Shown here: positions 11,201-23,200 of the stretch, piece after piece
How positions within the stretch are numbered: position 1 is the first letter of the stretch
How the letters are laid out: every line of letters starts with the position of its first letter
NCBI RefSeq assembly: GCF_963678635.1
Contig: NC_087065.1
Coordinates: 40,179,430-40,243,429, forward strand
Length of the DNA stretch: 64,000 nucleotides
Direction of reading: 5' to 3'
Source: Symsagittifera roscoffensis
Taxonomy: Eukaryota; Xenacoelomorpha; Acoela; Convolutidae
Translations under genes and position numbers: made by a program
The notes under the pieces: model-generated
Told to the model about the DNA's origin: nothing
Database searches by the model: none
The model's input: the letters and a program-made list of their open reading frames with translations, nothing else

Positions 11201-14200
11201 CATTGCTAGTGGATCCCCCTGGATTGTCCCTTCTTAAGATTAGATCGTTTTTTTTGTTAACTAACAGTTTAGATGGATTGGAGTAGGAGTTCTTAATCGC
11301 GGTTAAAAGAGATGGGCAGTTATTTTCGATGTTTTTCAATGCCAGCTTTCGATTTAGCGAGTTGAAAGCGTTTTCGGCATCTATCAATAAAACAGCATCG
11401 GCGGAGGTTTTGCTGTATTGATCTCTTAGCGTGTGGATCGTATATTCAATGCCACATTTTTGTCCTAGACAGAGTTGATAGTTTGAACCGAGCGATATGA
11501 GTTCGTTTTTTAGGCATTTGGTTATTGTTCGTCCTAATATCCTACGCATAACTTCTCCTATGCCTATGGGTCTTACTCCTGGATTTTTATCTAAAGGTAT
11601 TAATCCTTAATGCGTTATATGGTTCCGTTAGTTCTGGATTTAGTTCTTTAGTAACCAATTTTCTAGCAACTTTAGCAATTCTTTTTGACATCTCAATTGA
11701 TTGTTGCCCGAAGTGTGTTAAAATTCGTCTCCATTCATTTGCATTAAGGCCAGATGGTCCATGAGATCCATGCGTTCTCATGGCTGCTTTCTTGATATGC
11801 TGACCGTTTATCTGATCAAATATCGATGGATGGAAGGGAATTGTTTCATTTGAGACTGGTGTATTATAGTTCTCATCAATTGGTTCAGATGGTGGGTGCT
11901 TCTCTATAAGAGTCTGTTCTACTGTCTTACCTTGGACGATTTTCTTTAATTTTTTCAAAATTTTGATTTGCTCATTCTGTTGAAATTCGAGGAATTTTTT
12001 ACATTCAGATTCTCTTCCTATAACTGAACCAAGCACTCGGGCGCCTGCTTTTATAGTGATTCCTGTATTTTCGAAGATTTTCTCAGCTTCACCGAGTTTT
12101 TCATCTTTGACAATGAGTTGGCATTTGGATGCTTTAACATGGTAGCCAAAAAATTTACATAGTGATACAATTTTATCGAGGACGGTTCGTAGATTGCTTA
12201 AATTACCGACTGCGTTTCCGTCGTCTGCGTACCATTTCTGGGTTACGTTGTCTACTGATTAAAGTTTTATGAGGTGTATAATGGCTAGACCGTACATGGC
12301 TATTGCTAGTGGATCTCTCTGGGTTGTCCCTTCTTGAGAGTAGATCGTTTTCTTGTTAACGAACAGTTTAGATGGATTGGAGTAGGAGATCTTAATCGCG
12401 GTTAAAAGAGATGGGCAGGTATTTTCGATGTTTTTCAATGCCAGCTTTCGATTTAGCGAGTTGAAAGCGTTTTCGGCATCTATCAATAAAACAGCATCGG
12501 CGGAGGTTTTGCTGTATTGATCTCTTAGCGTGTGGATCGCATATTCAATGCCACATTTTTGTCCTAGACAGAGTTGATAGTTTGAACCGAGCGGCATGAG
12601 TTCGTTTTTTAGGCATTTGGTTATTGTTCGTCCTAATATCCTACGCATGATTTCTCCTATGCCTATGGGTCTTACTCCTGGATTTTTATTTAAGGGTATT
12701 AATCTACATGCGTTATATGGTTCCGTTAGTTCTGGATATAGTTCTTCAGTAGCCAATTTTCTAGCAATTTTAGCAATTCTTTTTGAAATCTCAATTGATT
12801 GTTGCCCGAAGTGTGTTAAAATTCGTCTCCATCCATTTGCATCCAGGCCAGATGGTCCATGAGATCCATGCGTTCTCAAGGCTGCTTTCTTGATATGTTG
12901 ACCGTTTATCTGATCAAATATCGATGGATGGAAGGGAATTGTTTCATTTGAGACTGGTGTAATATAGTTCTCATCAATTGGTTCAGATGGTGGGTGCTTC
13001 TCTATAAGAATCTGTTCTACTGTCTTACCTTGGACGATCTCTTCGAGCGAAAGAACGCCTTTAGATGTGTCCGTTAGTTTTGCTATTGTGCTTGATATTT
13101 TACAGTTTTCATTAATTTTTTGAACTGTTGTGCTTCAGTTTGTTTTTCTTCTACTTCCTTTTGTCAAGCGCATTTGCAGCGCCTTCCCTTCGTTATATAA
13201 GCCATCCAGGTCTCCGTCTTGCCATTGCTTAAGTCGCCTTGCTATTGTCTTGGATAAAGATCCATCATTTTCGGACTTTGTTTTGCACAGTAGTAAGTGT
13301 GGAAAGATCATTGCTGCGTGCATTGCGAAGGCATTTTCGTTATTTTCTATTAGGCTGTTCAGTGTTCTATTTATGAGGGGTATTATGGCTAGACCGTACA
13401 TGGCCATTGCTAGTGGATCCCCTGGGTTGTCCCTTCTTGAGAGTAGATCGTTTTTTTGTTAACGAACAGTTAAGATGGATTGGAGTAGGAGTTCTTAATC
13501 GCGGTTAAAAGAGATGGGCAGGTATTTTCGATGTTTTTTAATGCCAGCTTTCGATTTAGCGAGTTGAAAGCGTTTTCGGCATCTATCAATAAAAAAGCAT
13601 CGGCGGAGGTTTTGCTGTATTGATCTCCTAGCGTGTGGATCGCATATTCAATGCCCAATTTTTGTCATAGACAGAGTTCATAGTTTGAACCGAGCCACGT
13701 GAGTTCGTTTTTTAAGCATTTGGGTATTGTTCGTCCTAATATCCTACGCATAACTTCTTCTATGCCTATGGGTCTTACTCCTGGATTTTTATCTAAGGGT
13801 ATTAATATACATGCGTTATATGGTTCCGTTAGTTCTGGATTTAGTTCTTCAGTAGCCAATTTTCTAGCAATTTTAGCAATTCTTTTTGAAATCTCAATTG
13901 ATTGTTGCCCGAAGTGTGTTAAAATTCGTCTCCCTTCGTTTGCATCAAGGCCAGATGGTCCATGAGATCCATGCGTTCTCATGGCTGTTTTCTTGATATG
14001 TTGACTGTTTATCTGATCAAATGTCGATGGATGGAAGGGAATTGTTTCATTTGAGACTGGTGTAATATAATTCTCATCAATTGGTTCAGATAGTGGGTGC
14101 TTCTCTATAAGAGTCTGTTCTACTGTCTTACCTTGGACGATCTCGTCGAGCGAAAGAATGCCTTTGGATGTGTCCGTTAGTTTTGCTATTGCGCTTGATA

Positions 14201-17200
14201 TTTTACAGTTTTCGTTAGTTTATTGAACTGTTGTGCTTCAGTTTCAGTTTTTCTTCTACTTCCTTTTGTCAAGCGCATTTGCAGCGCCTTCCCTTCGTTA
14301 TATAAGCCATCCAGGTCTCCGTCTTGCCATTGTTTAAGTCGCTTTGCTATTGTCTTGGATAAAGATCCATCATTTTCGGACTTTGTTTTGCACAGTAGTA
14401 AGTGTGGAAAGATCATTGCTGCGTGCATTGCGAGGGCATTTTCGTTTTTTTTTCTACTAGGCTGTTCAGTGTTCTATTCAATGAAACTGTAACCAATTTT
14501 TTTTGATAAGATCATGAAGACCGGTTTCCATTGGACCACTTCGGAGTATATTTTCCTTGTGGTTTCTATGAGTTCTGGACAGGGGTTTGACCATGGGTCT
14601 TGTGTTATTCTAGTTTCTAGAGTGGAGGGTTCTCTTGAGTTTAGTGAGTTTGGGGCAGTGGAAGGGTGAGGGTGAATTTGGGAGAGTGTGGTTGTAGCTA
14701 GGGTCGGGGATTGTATTCATGCCTGTCGTTTATCTGAATGAAGTTGGGAGGTGCAGCGATGACAGCTGAAATCGTCTTAATGATCACTGCTGCGGGCTAG
14801 GCCGCTGCATTTTTCATGCATGTAGCCTAGGCATGTGAAGCACCAAACACCATCTCCTCGCAAGCTGTTTCTACAAATAAGGCAATGTGTTTGAGTAGCC
14901 ATATGAGGAAGGACGGCGGTGTCAAGTTAGCGAGAGAATTTATAGATAATATTTGCAAGAAAATTAGTAAGGAAATCATAACCGTAGAACGAGAAATGGA
15001 TGCCATCACGGCAGAGCATTTGAGGGGTTAGATTTAAGTTGAGGTTAGGTGAAACAATGAGTGTATGTGGGTGTACAAATCTATTTATCAAATTAAACAA
15101 CACATGATTATGAATATAAGTTTTGCGATTTTTTTCAGTGTTAATACAGTTGAATTGTTTCGGGGATGATCAGTGTCTTGGGCTGAAACTTGTTAGTGAC
15201 GAGATTAATCAAGCTTTTCCACTGCTGTTCTAATTCTTGTGGATGCAGCCTGTTGTCATTGTATCCAGCAACTATTGTTACTGTATTTAGGCGCTTTAGT
15301 GTGTATTGCATAAACAGTGAATTGTTGATTTTACTAGAGCTGGTTTGATATATTTGGTCCTTGAAGTGCCGATAACTAGTTTCTGTGAGAACTCAGGGAT
15401 GCGTCTTGCCTGGAATCGCGGCATCTACCTGAATCACAGACAACTGGGGCGAGAAAGGAAGCTCTTTGGGTTGATTTATGAATAATTTCATTTAGGATTT
15501 AAAATTCAAAAGTGATGGAAAAAAAGGAGTGGTACAACCTGACGTAGTTTTGGGGGTCGATTCACCGGCTTACTCCTTCTTGCGTCTACTTACGCCAGAG
15601 AAACTTCACTCGCCTACGGCTGGGACGGCGAGATTTGGTAAGATAAGTCTGAGGAAAGCCCAGCGCATTTAATATGAAATTACACAAGAGGTAAATTTGA
15701 ACAGACACACTATTTAATAAGTTTATCACAACAATTAGGCTAAACAGTAAGGCTAATCAGTAAATAAATCGGTTTTTGTCGTTCCATGAGTTTCATCTCA
15801 AAAGTTTTGTCTGCTTGTTTATCGGGTGTTTTATTTTATGACTTTTTGATTATGTTTTAACTTTTCAATTCAATTTCGAGCAATGCCAGTATAATTTAAT
15901 TGATAGTTTTTACACACACTGTAATTTTCTATTGAAAAAAAGATAATTACAAAATGTTCATATCTCTTATTTTATGAAGCAATTTACAGGCAAAGTTGGA
16001 TATCAACGATTTCCTCTAACTCGACTCAACATGATGACAGACTAATTGTTTGAAATAAGGCTCACATCTTGAAAAAATAAGTGAGTTAATAGTTTCAATT
16101 ATAGTTGTTTTATGTCTACTACGGCTCATGACGAGTTTCGCAAAAGAAGCAGGGGCGCGGATGTTTCTGGTTTAACTTTCGAAAATTTTTTGTTCAATGA
16201 TGGAGTCATCGAATAAGTGTCAGTGAAGACTCTCGTTTAGGTCTTGATGATTCTATTTGTTTTTTTTTTCACAGGAATTCTTAATTGTTGCACAAGTTCA
16301 AACTTGATGGTTCGACTTTCGATGTCTTTGAAGTTCAGTTTATCTCGTTTGTTGAAAGGAAGGTAAAATTTAGTATCAAACAGCAAAAAAAAGTATCAAA
16401 AAGTTCATAAAAAACGTGATTGTCTACAAACTTCAGAAGTAAATTTTAATTTTCAGATTTCCCACAGGAAATAAAAATTATCTATCAATCCAGGTTTCTG
16501 AAATTGGGTTTATTGTTTCAAAAAATTTCCAAGCAAAGAGTTTCAAAGAGCTCTAGGGTTATATATATATTTTTAAATTCGAACAGTTTTTTTTTCAAAA
16601 ACCAAAGCAGTATTTTCTTTCTGTTTCCTTGCATCCACTGATTCTTTTCTAACTGTCTAATGATTGTTTTGCTTTAAATTTTGTCTGTACCTTCAGAAAT
16701 ATTTAACTTATCATTGGGTGTAAACTTCATAAGTTACTCAGATTTTTGTTTCCCGTAGATAGCTCTGTTCACAGAATAGTCAATTTAGTAGAAATGGTAA
16801 GTTTCATTGCTGACATGCTCAATTTTGCACAATTTAATCATCTTGATTTTTAATTTAGTAGATTTTAGTTTTCAGCCTATTTTTTCATCGGCTTCATTTT
16901 CTAACTTTGGGACCTTTCAAGATCAACACAATTTTAGCACTTTTCAAGTTGATTGTATGTTTACCAATCTGTTTGTTTTTCTCAGAGACTTCTACTGATT
17001 TTCAAAAAAGAGTATCAATTGAAAGACCGCTTATTCTTCTGTGTGCCTGCATACTCTCCTGAAGTTTTTTTTACTTGATTCCTCTGTCTACAGCCTTCGA
17101 AAAAATGTGGCGGAGTGTTTGACCCATGTTTTCGATTTTTTTTTCGTTTTTTCGAAAACTACCTCTCTTAAATATGAGTTTTTGGTTTCAATGGATTTAA

Positions 17201-20200
17201 CTGTTTTGGAAAACTCTCTTGTAAAAGTGGCTACAACCTAAATTTTTTGCTCGTAAAGTTATGGCCCTCGGAAAAGTCAAATTTCTGATTTTTGATCGTT
17301 TTGTGAATCCATTCGACTTTTCTAACCTCCCAAATCTGATATTGTGATTTCAGTGAGATAACAGGTAGTGGGAAGCTCCTTTGCATTAGCGCACACTAAC
17401 GAAACATTTCACACAAGAAGTTATAGCCCTCTGAAAAGTCAAATTTTTGATTTTTTGACAGTTTTTTCTTAATAAACTTGAATATTCTCGAAAACTACCA
17501 TGCCATACCTGAGATTTTAGGGTTAAATTTTTAGAATGGGCTTTGGGAAGTTTATTTGCTTATGCGTCTACGCACAGTAGTTTGATTCCAAAATATTTGG
17601 CCCTCTCAAAAGTAAAATTTTTCATTTTGACCGTTTTTTAAAGTTTTTGACTTTTCTCGAAAACTACCCTCTCGAACCTGAGATTTTGGGTTGTCGAAGA
17701 TGCAGATTGTGTGAATCGCTTCTGAAAAACGTTTCTGTGTAAGTTTTTCGCACAAAAAGCTATGATTCTCCGAATCGTCAAATTTTTGATATCAAGGGAA
17801 ACGTGATATTAATGGTTTAATCGACTGAACAGGTTGTTGAAAGCCTACCTTTCAAATTAGCTATGCCCAGTTTGTTTTTAAAAAGTTTTTAACAAGTCAA
17901 ATTTTGGAACTTGGATAGTTTTTTGGAAACTTATGGTCTTTACGCGAAAACTATCGGGCCAATTCTCAGATTGTGTTCAATCGAGAAACCCGGCTTTGGA
18001 AGTCTTCTCTGCTTAAGCGGCCATAACCTGCTGTTTGCAGAAAAGCGTTATGAATTTTGTAAAGTCTTTGAGCGTTTGTTAGAACTTTCGACCGTTTTTA
18101 GAACCTTTTTGAATTTTTTAAAATCATATAATCAAATCTTGCATGAAAAGTTCCATTGAAAGAACGGGTTGCAATAATTGTTCTTGCAGAAGCAGTGATT
18201 CCCTAATTTCTTGAAGATAAATTTCATCTTGGGAAATTGATCATCCCAAAAGTTCGTACTTTTCTCACTTTTTGTACTAAAGAAACAACTATTGTTTCAG
18301 GAAAAGTCCAATTTTTGAAATCACACTTCGTGTCGCATCATTATAGCAAACTTATTCAATTTTAAACATGTACCTCCAGCTAAAGCTGGGCCTGTAGTTG
18401 TTTTTTTATCGAGACTTACGAAAAATTTGGTTCACCTGGTTTTTTCAACTAAAAGTTTTTTCGACTTATGTTTTTTTTATCTTTGAATTGTATCGAAAGT
18501 GGTGCGAAGCTCGGCTTAGCCTGTGTGTATACTGCAATGCTTAAAATTTGTTTTCATTTTTCATTTTATTTTCAATGTTTTTTCTTAGTTTGAAATGAGC
18601 AACGCAATTATGAAAAGCTGTCAGGGTTGCTCAGAGATTGCGGCTCTGGTCGCGAAATATGAATACCCAATTCGTTTTAGCTGACGAATTACGGCAATTT
18701 TTGTGATTTTTTTCCTAATTTTTTTAAAACCTGGATTTGAAGAGTAATCACAAAATTTGAACTGCTCAACCCTGTATATGGAACTTGTCAGGGTTCTCTC
18801 AGAGGTTTCTTATCTTGCCTCTAATTTGAGTGCTCAAGTACTTCTAGTTTTCAAGGTGGCTCAATATCGAGCGTAGTGCCGTCTTGTTCAATCAAAATTG
18901 AATGGCGACCGTCGATAGTTCGCGACAATCCAGTGCATCTGGGACAAACATATTCTGGGTTAGCTACCAGTCGGCACTTCTTGATAAACTCTACTCGTGT
19001 GACATTATGAAAGTCCTTCGGAGCAGACGCCTCAGATGGTTTGGTCATGTTGAGCGTGCTCCCTCCGCTTCATGCTTTGAAATCGCCAGTGAAATGGAGA
19101 TCTCCTCTCCTCCGTCAAAAGACGTGGGAGACCAAGAAGACTTTGTTAGATTGTGTGAAAAATAGTCAAGGAACGTTGCCTTACCCACACTGACCCGCCA
19201 GACCGTTTTTTATGGAGATATGCAGTTCGACAATGCCTGGTGCTGTCAACCCCGTCTGATCAAAAACCGGATATGATGATGAAGAATACGAGATGTAGCT
19301 TTTTTATATAAAAAAAGTGTAAATCTCGAAATTCCCAACCTTGTTGTTTATCGCTGACATGGTTTTCTCAGGCGTGGCAATTTTTGACTCCTAATTTGAA
19401 AGCTCAAATACTTTAAGTTTCCGAGACATAACTGTTTAAAATAATTTTTTCAAAAAGTTACGAAAACTTTCATTTAAAAAAGTTTCAAAATTCGAAATTT
19501 TTAACCTTGTAGTTTGATGCTGCCATGTTTTCAGGCGTCGCAATTTTTGGCTCCAAGTATAAGTTTTCAAATCCTTTTTGTTTTCTAGATACGATGTTTG
19601 TTATCACTTTTTAAAAGTTTCCCTAGTGGGATGCTTTCAGGGGACTCTCAGTGGTTGCTTTTCTTGACTCCTAGTTTGACTGTTCAGGCCCTTTTAGTTT
19701 CCGAGATATGACGTTTTTATGGTTTTCAAAATTTATTTGAATTGAAAAAAAAATCAAGTTAAATTTCAAAATACCAACCCTATAGTGTGAGGTGTTTTCA
19801 GGTTAATCTCGGAAATTGAGTGATGAAATCATTTTAGCTTCTGAGATATGCCGTTTTTTATTACCTTTGAAAAAATTTCAAAACTTTTAGGTCTACAAAA
19901 CCTTATGATGAGTTGCTATCCAGGTCCTCTCTGGAAGTTTTCATCTGGTATCCCAATGAGACGGCTCCATATAGTGCGCTCATGTCAGACCACTACCAGC
20001 AATTGAAGATATGGGCTCAGTTTCAATATTTTCCGTCAAATTTTATAAGTTTTTGAAATCGACGTTTCTTATGATATTTCAAAACTTTTCTTGAAACTAG
20101 GAACTAAGCTAACAAAAATGTGATCTTTCAAAAATAAAAAGCGCTGGATTAAATGATTGATAGCAGCAAGTGTTATACGTACAGGTAAATGAAAACAAAG

Positions 20201-23200
20201 AACTAATTTCAATAAAAATCTCAATTTTTTGAATTCTGTGATTTAGCAAATGTAATTGTTTCAAAAGTTTGCATATCGAAAAGGCAATTGTATGCTGTTG
20301 GTCATTTCATTTCTGAAATAAAATGAAGATCTTAACCTAATAATTTTTAGAGATTTTAAAATTTTTGTTTAAAAGAAATCTTTGAATTCGATTTTTTTAT
20401 CGTTCAATTAAAAGCTTTGTTGGATGCCCCCGTCTTTTGCTACGGTTGCGTTCGTTTTGCTGTTTTCTCATATGTTTTATAAACAAGCAATTTTTATTAA
20501 TTTGTTTGAGCCAGAAGATAGGGTGCTCTCATGGATAGCCTATCTCTCCTCCAAATTTGAATGCTCTTATACTTTAATTTCTGAGATATGACGTTTTTTA
20601 TGATAATTTCAAAAGTTTCGGAAAACAGATATAAAACAATTCATATAAAATGAAATTCCCGCTATATGTGTGTTGTCAGGGCACTCTCAGGAGTAGCTTA
20701 TTTTATCTCCTAGTTTGAATGCTCAAATACTTTTAGTTTCCGAGATCTGATTTTTTTATAGGATGTTTTAAAAAGTTTCGGAAAACTTAGTTGAACAAGC
20801 GTTTCTCAATATTATGGTGGGTTGCTGTCAAATTACCCTCAGGAGGTGTTCATCTAATTTCTAAGTGAGACTGCTCAACGCCTTTGGTTCTTCTAGAAAT
20901 GACGTTTTTATGGTTTTCAAAAATTTTAAACGATTGATGGCAGCAATTTTTATAGGTACGGACGAATGAAATTTAAAAAATTAAGTTCAATAAAAAAAAA
21001 TTTTAAAAATCGAAAAGTCATTTGTACGCTTTTGGTCATTTAAAAGTTGTTTCTGAGTTTTAAATACGAAAATCTGTATCCCAAAACTATTCAGATTTCA
21101 TCATTTTTAGCATGAAAAAACCTTGCAGTTTTTATCGACTTGGAGTTTTTTTATATTTCAATTGTAATAAAAAGCGTTGTCGGATGCCCCCGTCTTTTGC
21201 CACGGTTGCATTCCTTTTGCTGTTTTTCTTAAAATTTCGGTTTAAGCTTTTTTCTTGTTCCTTGATCTGTTAGAAGCACAAGGTAGGGTACTGTGAGGGT
21301 GCTCTCAGGATTGTTAATCTTGCCTTTAAGTATGTATGCTCAAATCTTTTTTATTTCCGTTAAATAGGGTGTATGATTTTTCAAAAGTATGAAGCACCGG
21401 AAGTGCGTTAAACGCTAGTTGCTTTTTAAAAATGTTGAAAAGTATTAATTTTTCGGATGCTGGTTTTCGTCCTTTGGTCAATATTTAATCTTCTGCGATT
21501 ATATGTTTCAGTACGGAGGAGTCGTAAAAACGTTTTGAACTTTTGTCTCCAAATGTGGCTCAAAATTTCTCCGTAATTGTCACTCGGTAAATGATTAACA
21601 ATGCTTTTTAAGACTGCTTATCAGCATCATTCGATACGAATTTGAAGTTTTTTGTAGTTTTGTTTGACTTTATTCACTTAATTTTTCAGAAAATTGTGTT
21701 TCGCAAATTATTTTTGTTCCGAATTTTGAAGAAATTGAGGAGTATATTTGCTTGGTTGGTGTTTTTTTTTCAAACCATTTCAGATTATTGAAGATTCGTA
21801 ATCGATACTCAAATCTTTGTTGATTCGACCCTATCGCCACTCAAAAGGCCAATATATACTAATTTTGAAGAAGGAGCGCTGAAAAACTCGCTTTTTGTCA
21901 AAACCCTCCGAATAGTGACTAAAAATAAAGTTTTGAAAAAACAGGCCGAAAAGGCGTTTTCAGGCACTTTTTAGAAAATTATGACCAAAAAATCGCTCTT
22001 TGGGTCGACAGCGGGTCGAACCCCAAGGGAAGAAGCGTCCGCCCCCCTAAATAGCTAGTGATTTTTTAATTTAAAAGTGTTTTAGTTCCGTGCTACTTGA
22101 GTGACATAGGTCTCTTGTTTGTTTAAGCCGCAGAGATGGAATCTATGCCGTCAGTGGAAAAGGCTGCTGTAAGTGCAATAATTGCAAATCCAATGCCTCA
22201 GACGCTGAATCCTCCAAATAGCTATATTCAGATAGCGAAAACAATAGAGGCTGCTCTTCCTTGTCTTGGTAAGACCGTAGTTTTTAAGGGAAAAAGAAGT
22301 TTTCAAAGGAGACAACTATTTCGGCATGTTTGATCTTTCAGATGCCACTCTTAACCCTGCCTCATTCATTTTTCGAATTCCACCGCCAGTCTTTCAATCC
22401 GATGATGGAAGTGACTTGATTTGGATGAACCCTCTGGACAGTGAGCACAAGTTTCAGTTCGACGATACAGTTTTCAGTGAAAATAGTTCAAATAAAGCCG
22501 ATCAGGCCGCCGACACTGGATCATCGGATGCTACTGGTGTTAGCACGCATCTGAAAAATCTACTAGAATCTGCATACAAAACTACGCTGTCTAATGATCA
22601 GTTGGCTGAAATCAAAAATGAATTGAAAAGTGTGAAAAATACAAGCGGTCTTAGGTTCTGTGTTGGGCATCTTGCCGCGCTCACAGAGCACAACCCGACG
22701 GCCGCTGTTGATTTGCTTCTTAAGGTTTTGGTTTCAAGTGGAGAAGGCAGTGAGCACCAAATGCTGGAGTTCCTAAAAGCCTTAGTGAACATTGAAATGT
22801 CAGTTCACTCCATGGAAGTAGTCAATCGGCTAACAAACGAGGTTGAGCTACCGAATGAGTTCATTCACATGTACATTTCGAACTGCATCCAGACTTGTGA
22901 AGCGATTCAAGACAAGTTCCATCAGAACAGATTGGTCCGTTTGTTGTGCGTGTTTTTACAGTCGCTGATACGAAATAAAGTAGTCAATGTCTCTGACCTC
23001 ATGGTTGAAGTAAGTAGTTATTTACTGGCTGGTATGTTGTTTTATTTTTAAGAGTCATGAATGTAGTGAAAACTCTTATTTATGGGTTGGTGATTTTTTG
23101 TAAGGAAATTAGTTCACGTTCAAATTTAATTTTTCGCGGTAGACTTTTGATTTCTTTTAAGTTCAGTTCATTTCCTTTGTTAAAACGAAGGCAAACTCCA

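Larger units (their letters stand above)
9790..15490 (-). mobile_element. SGNH esterase/PHD/RT retroelement with tandem partial RT units
   Basis: Reading on the minus strand, the order is an SGNH (esterase-like) hydrolase (about 15410-14940), a PHD finger (14884-14754), an N-terminal RT extension (about 14640-14000), and a reverse transcriptase present as three head-to-tail partial units. It ends in a Cys/His-containing tail and a TAA at 9818-9820. Esterase plus PHD is known from the ORF1 of CR1-like non-LTR elements, but here they are in line with the RT. I see no apurinic-like endonuclease, GIY-YIG or integrase. Stops and frameshifts in every unit make this copy inactive. It lies antisense in CNOT11 intron 1. 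Confidence 0.88.

Noticed and set aside
12596-12862. Plus-strand frames opposite the RT (also 13699-13965, 14223-14492)
   Set aside because: They are antisense shadows of the minus-strand RT units and recur only because the units are duplicated.
22013-22030. tRNA B box GGGTCGAACCCC
   Set aside because: It lies inside a MITE-family remnant and recurs with that family. No A box or cloverleaf is present.
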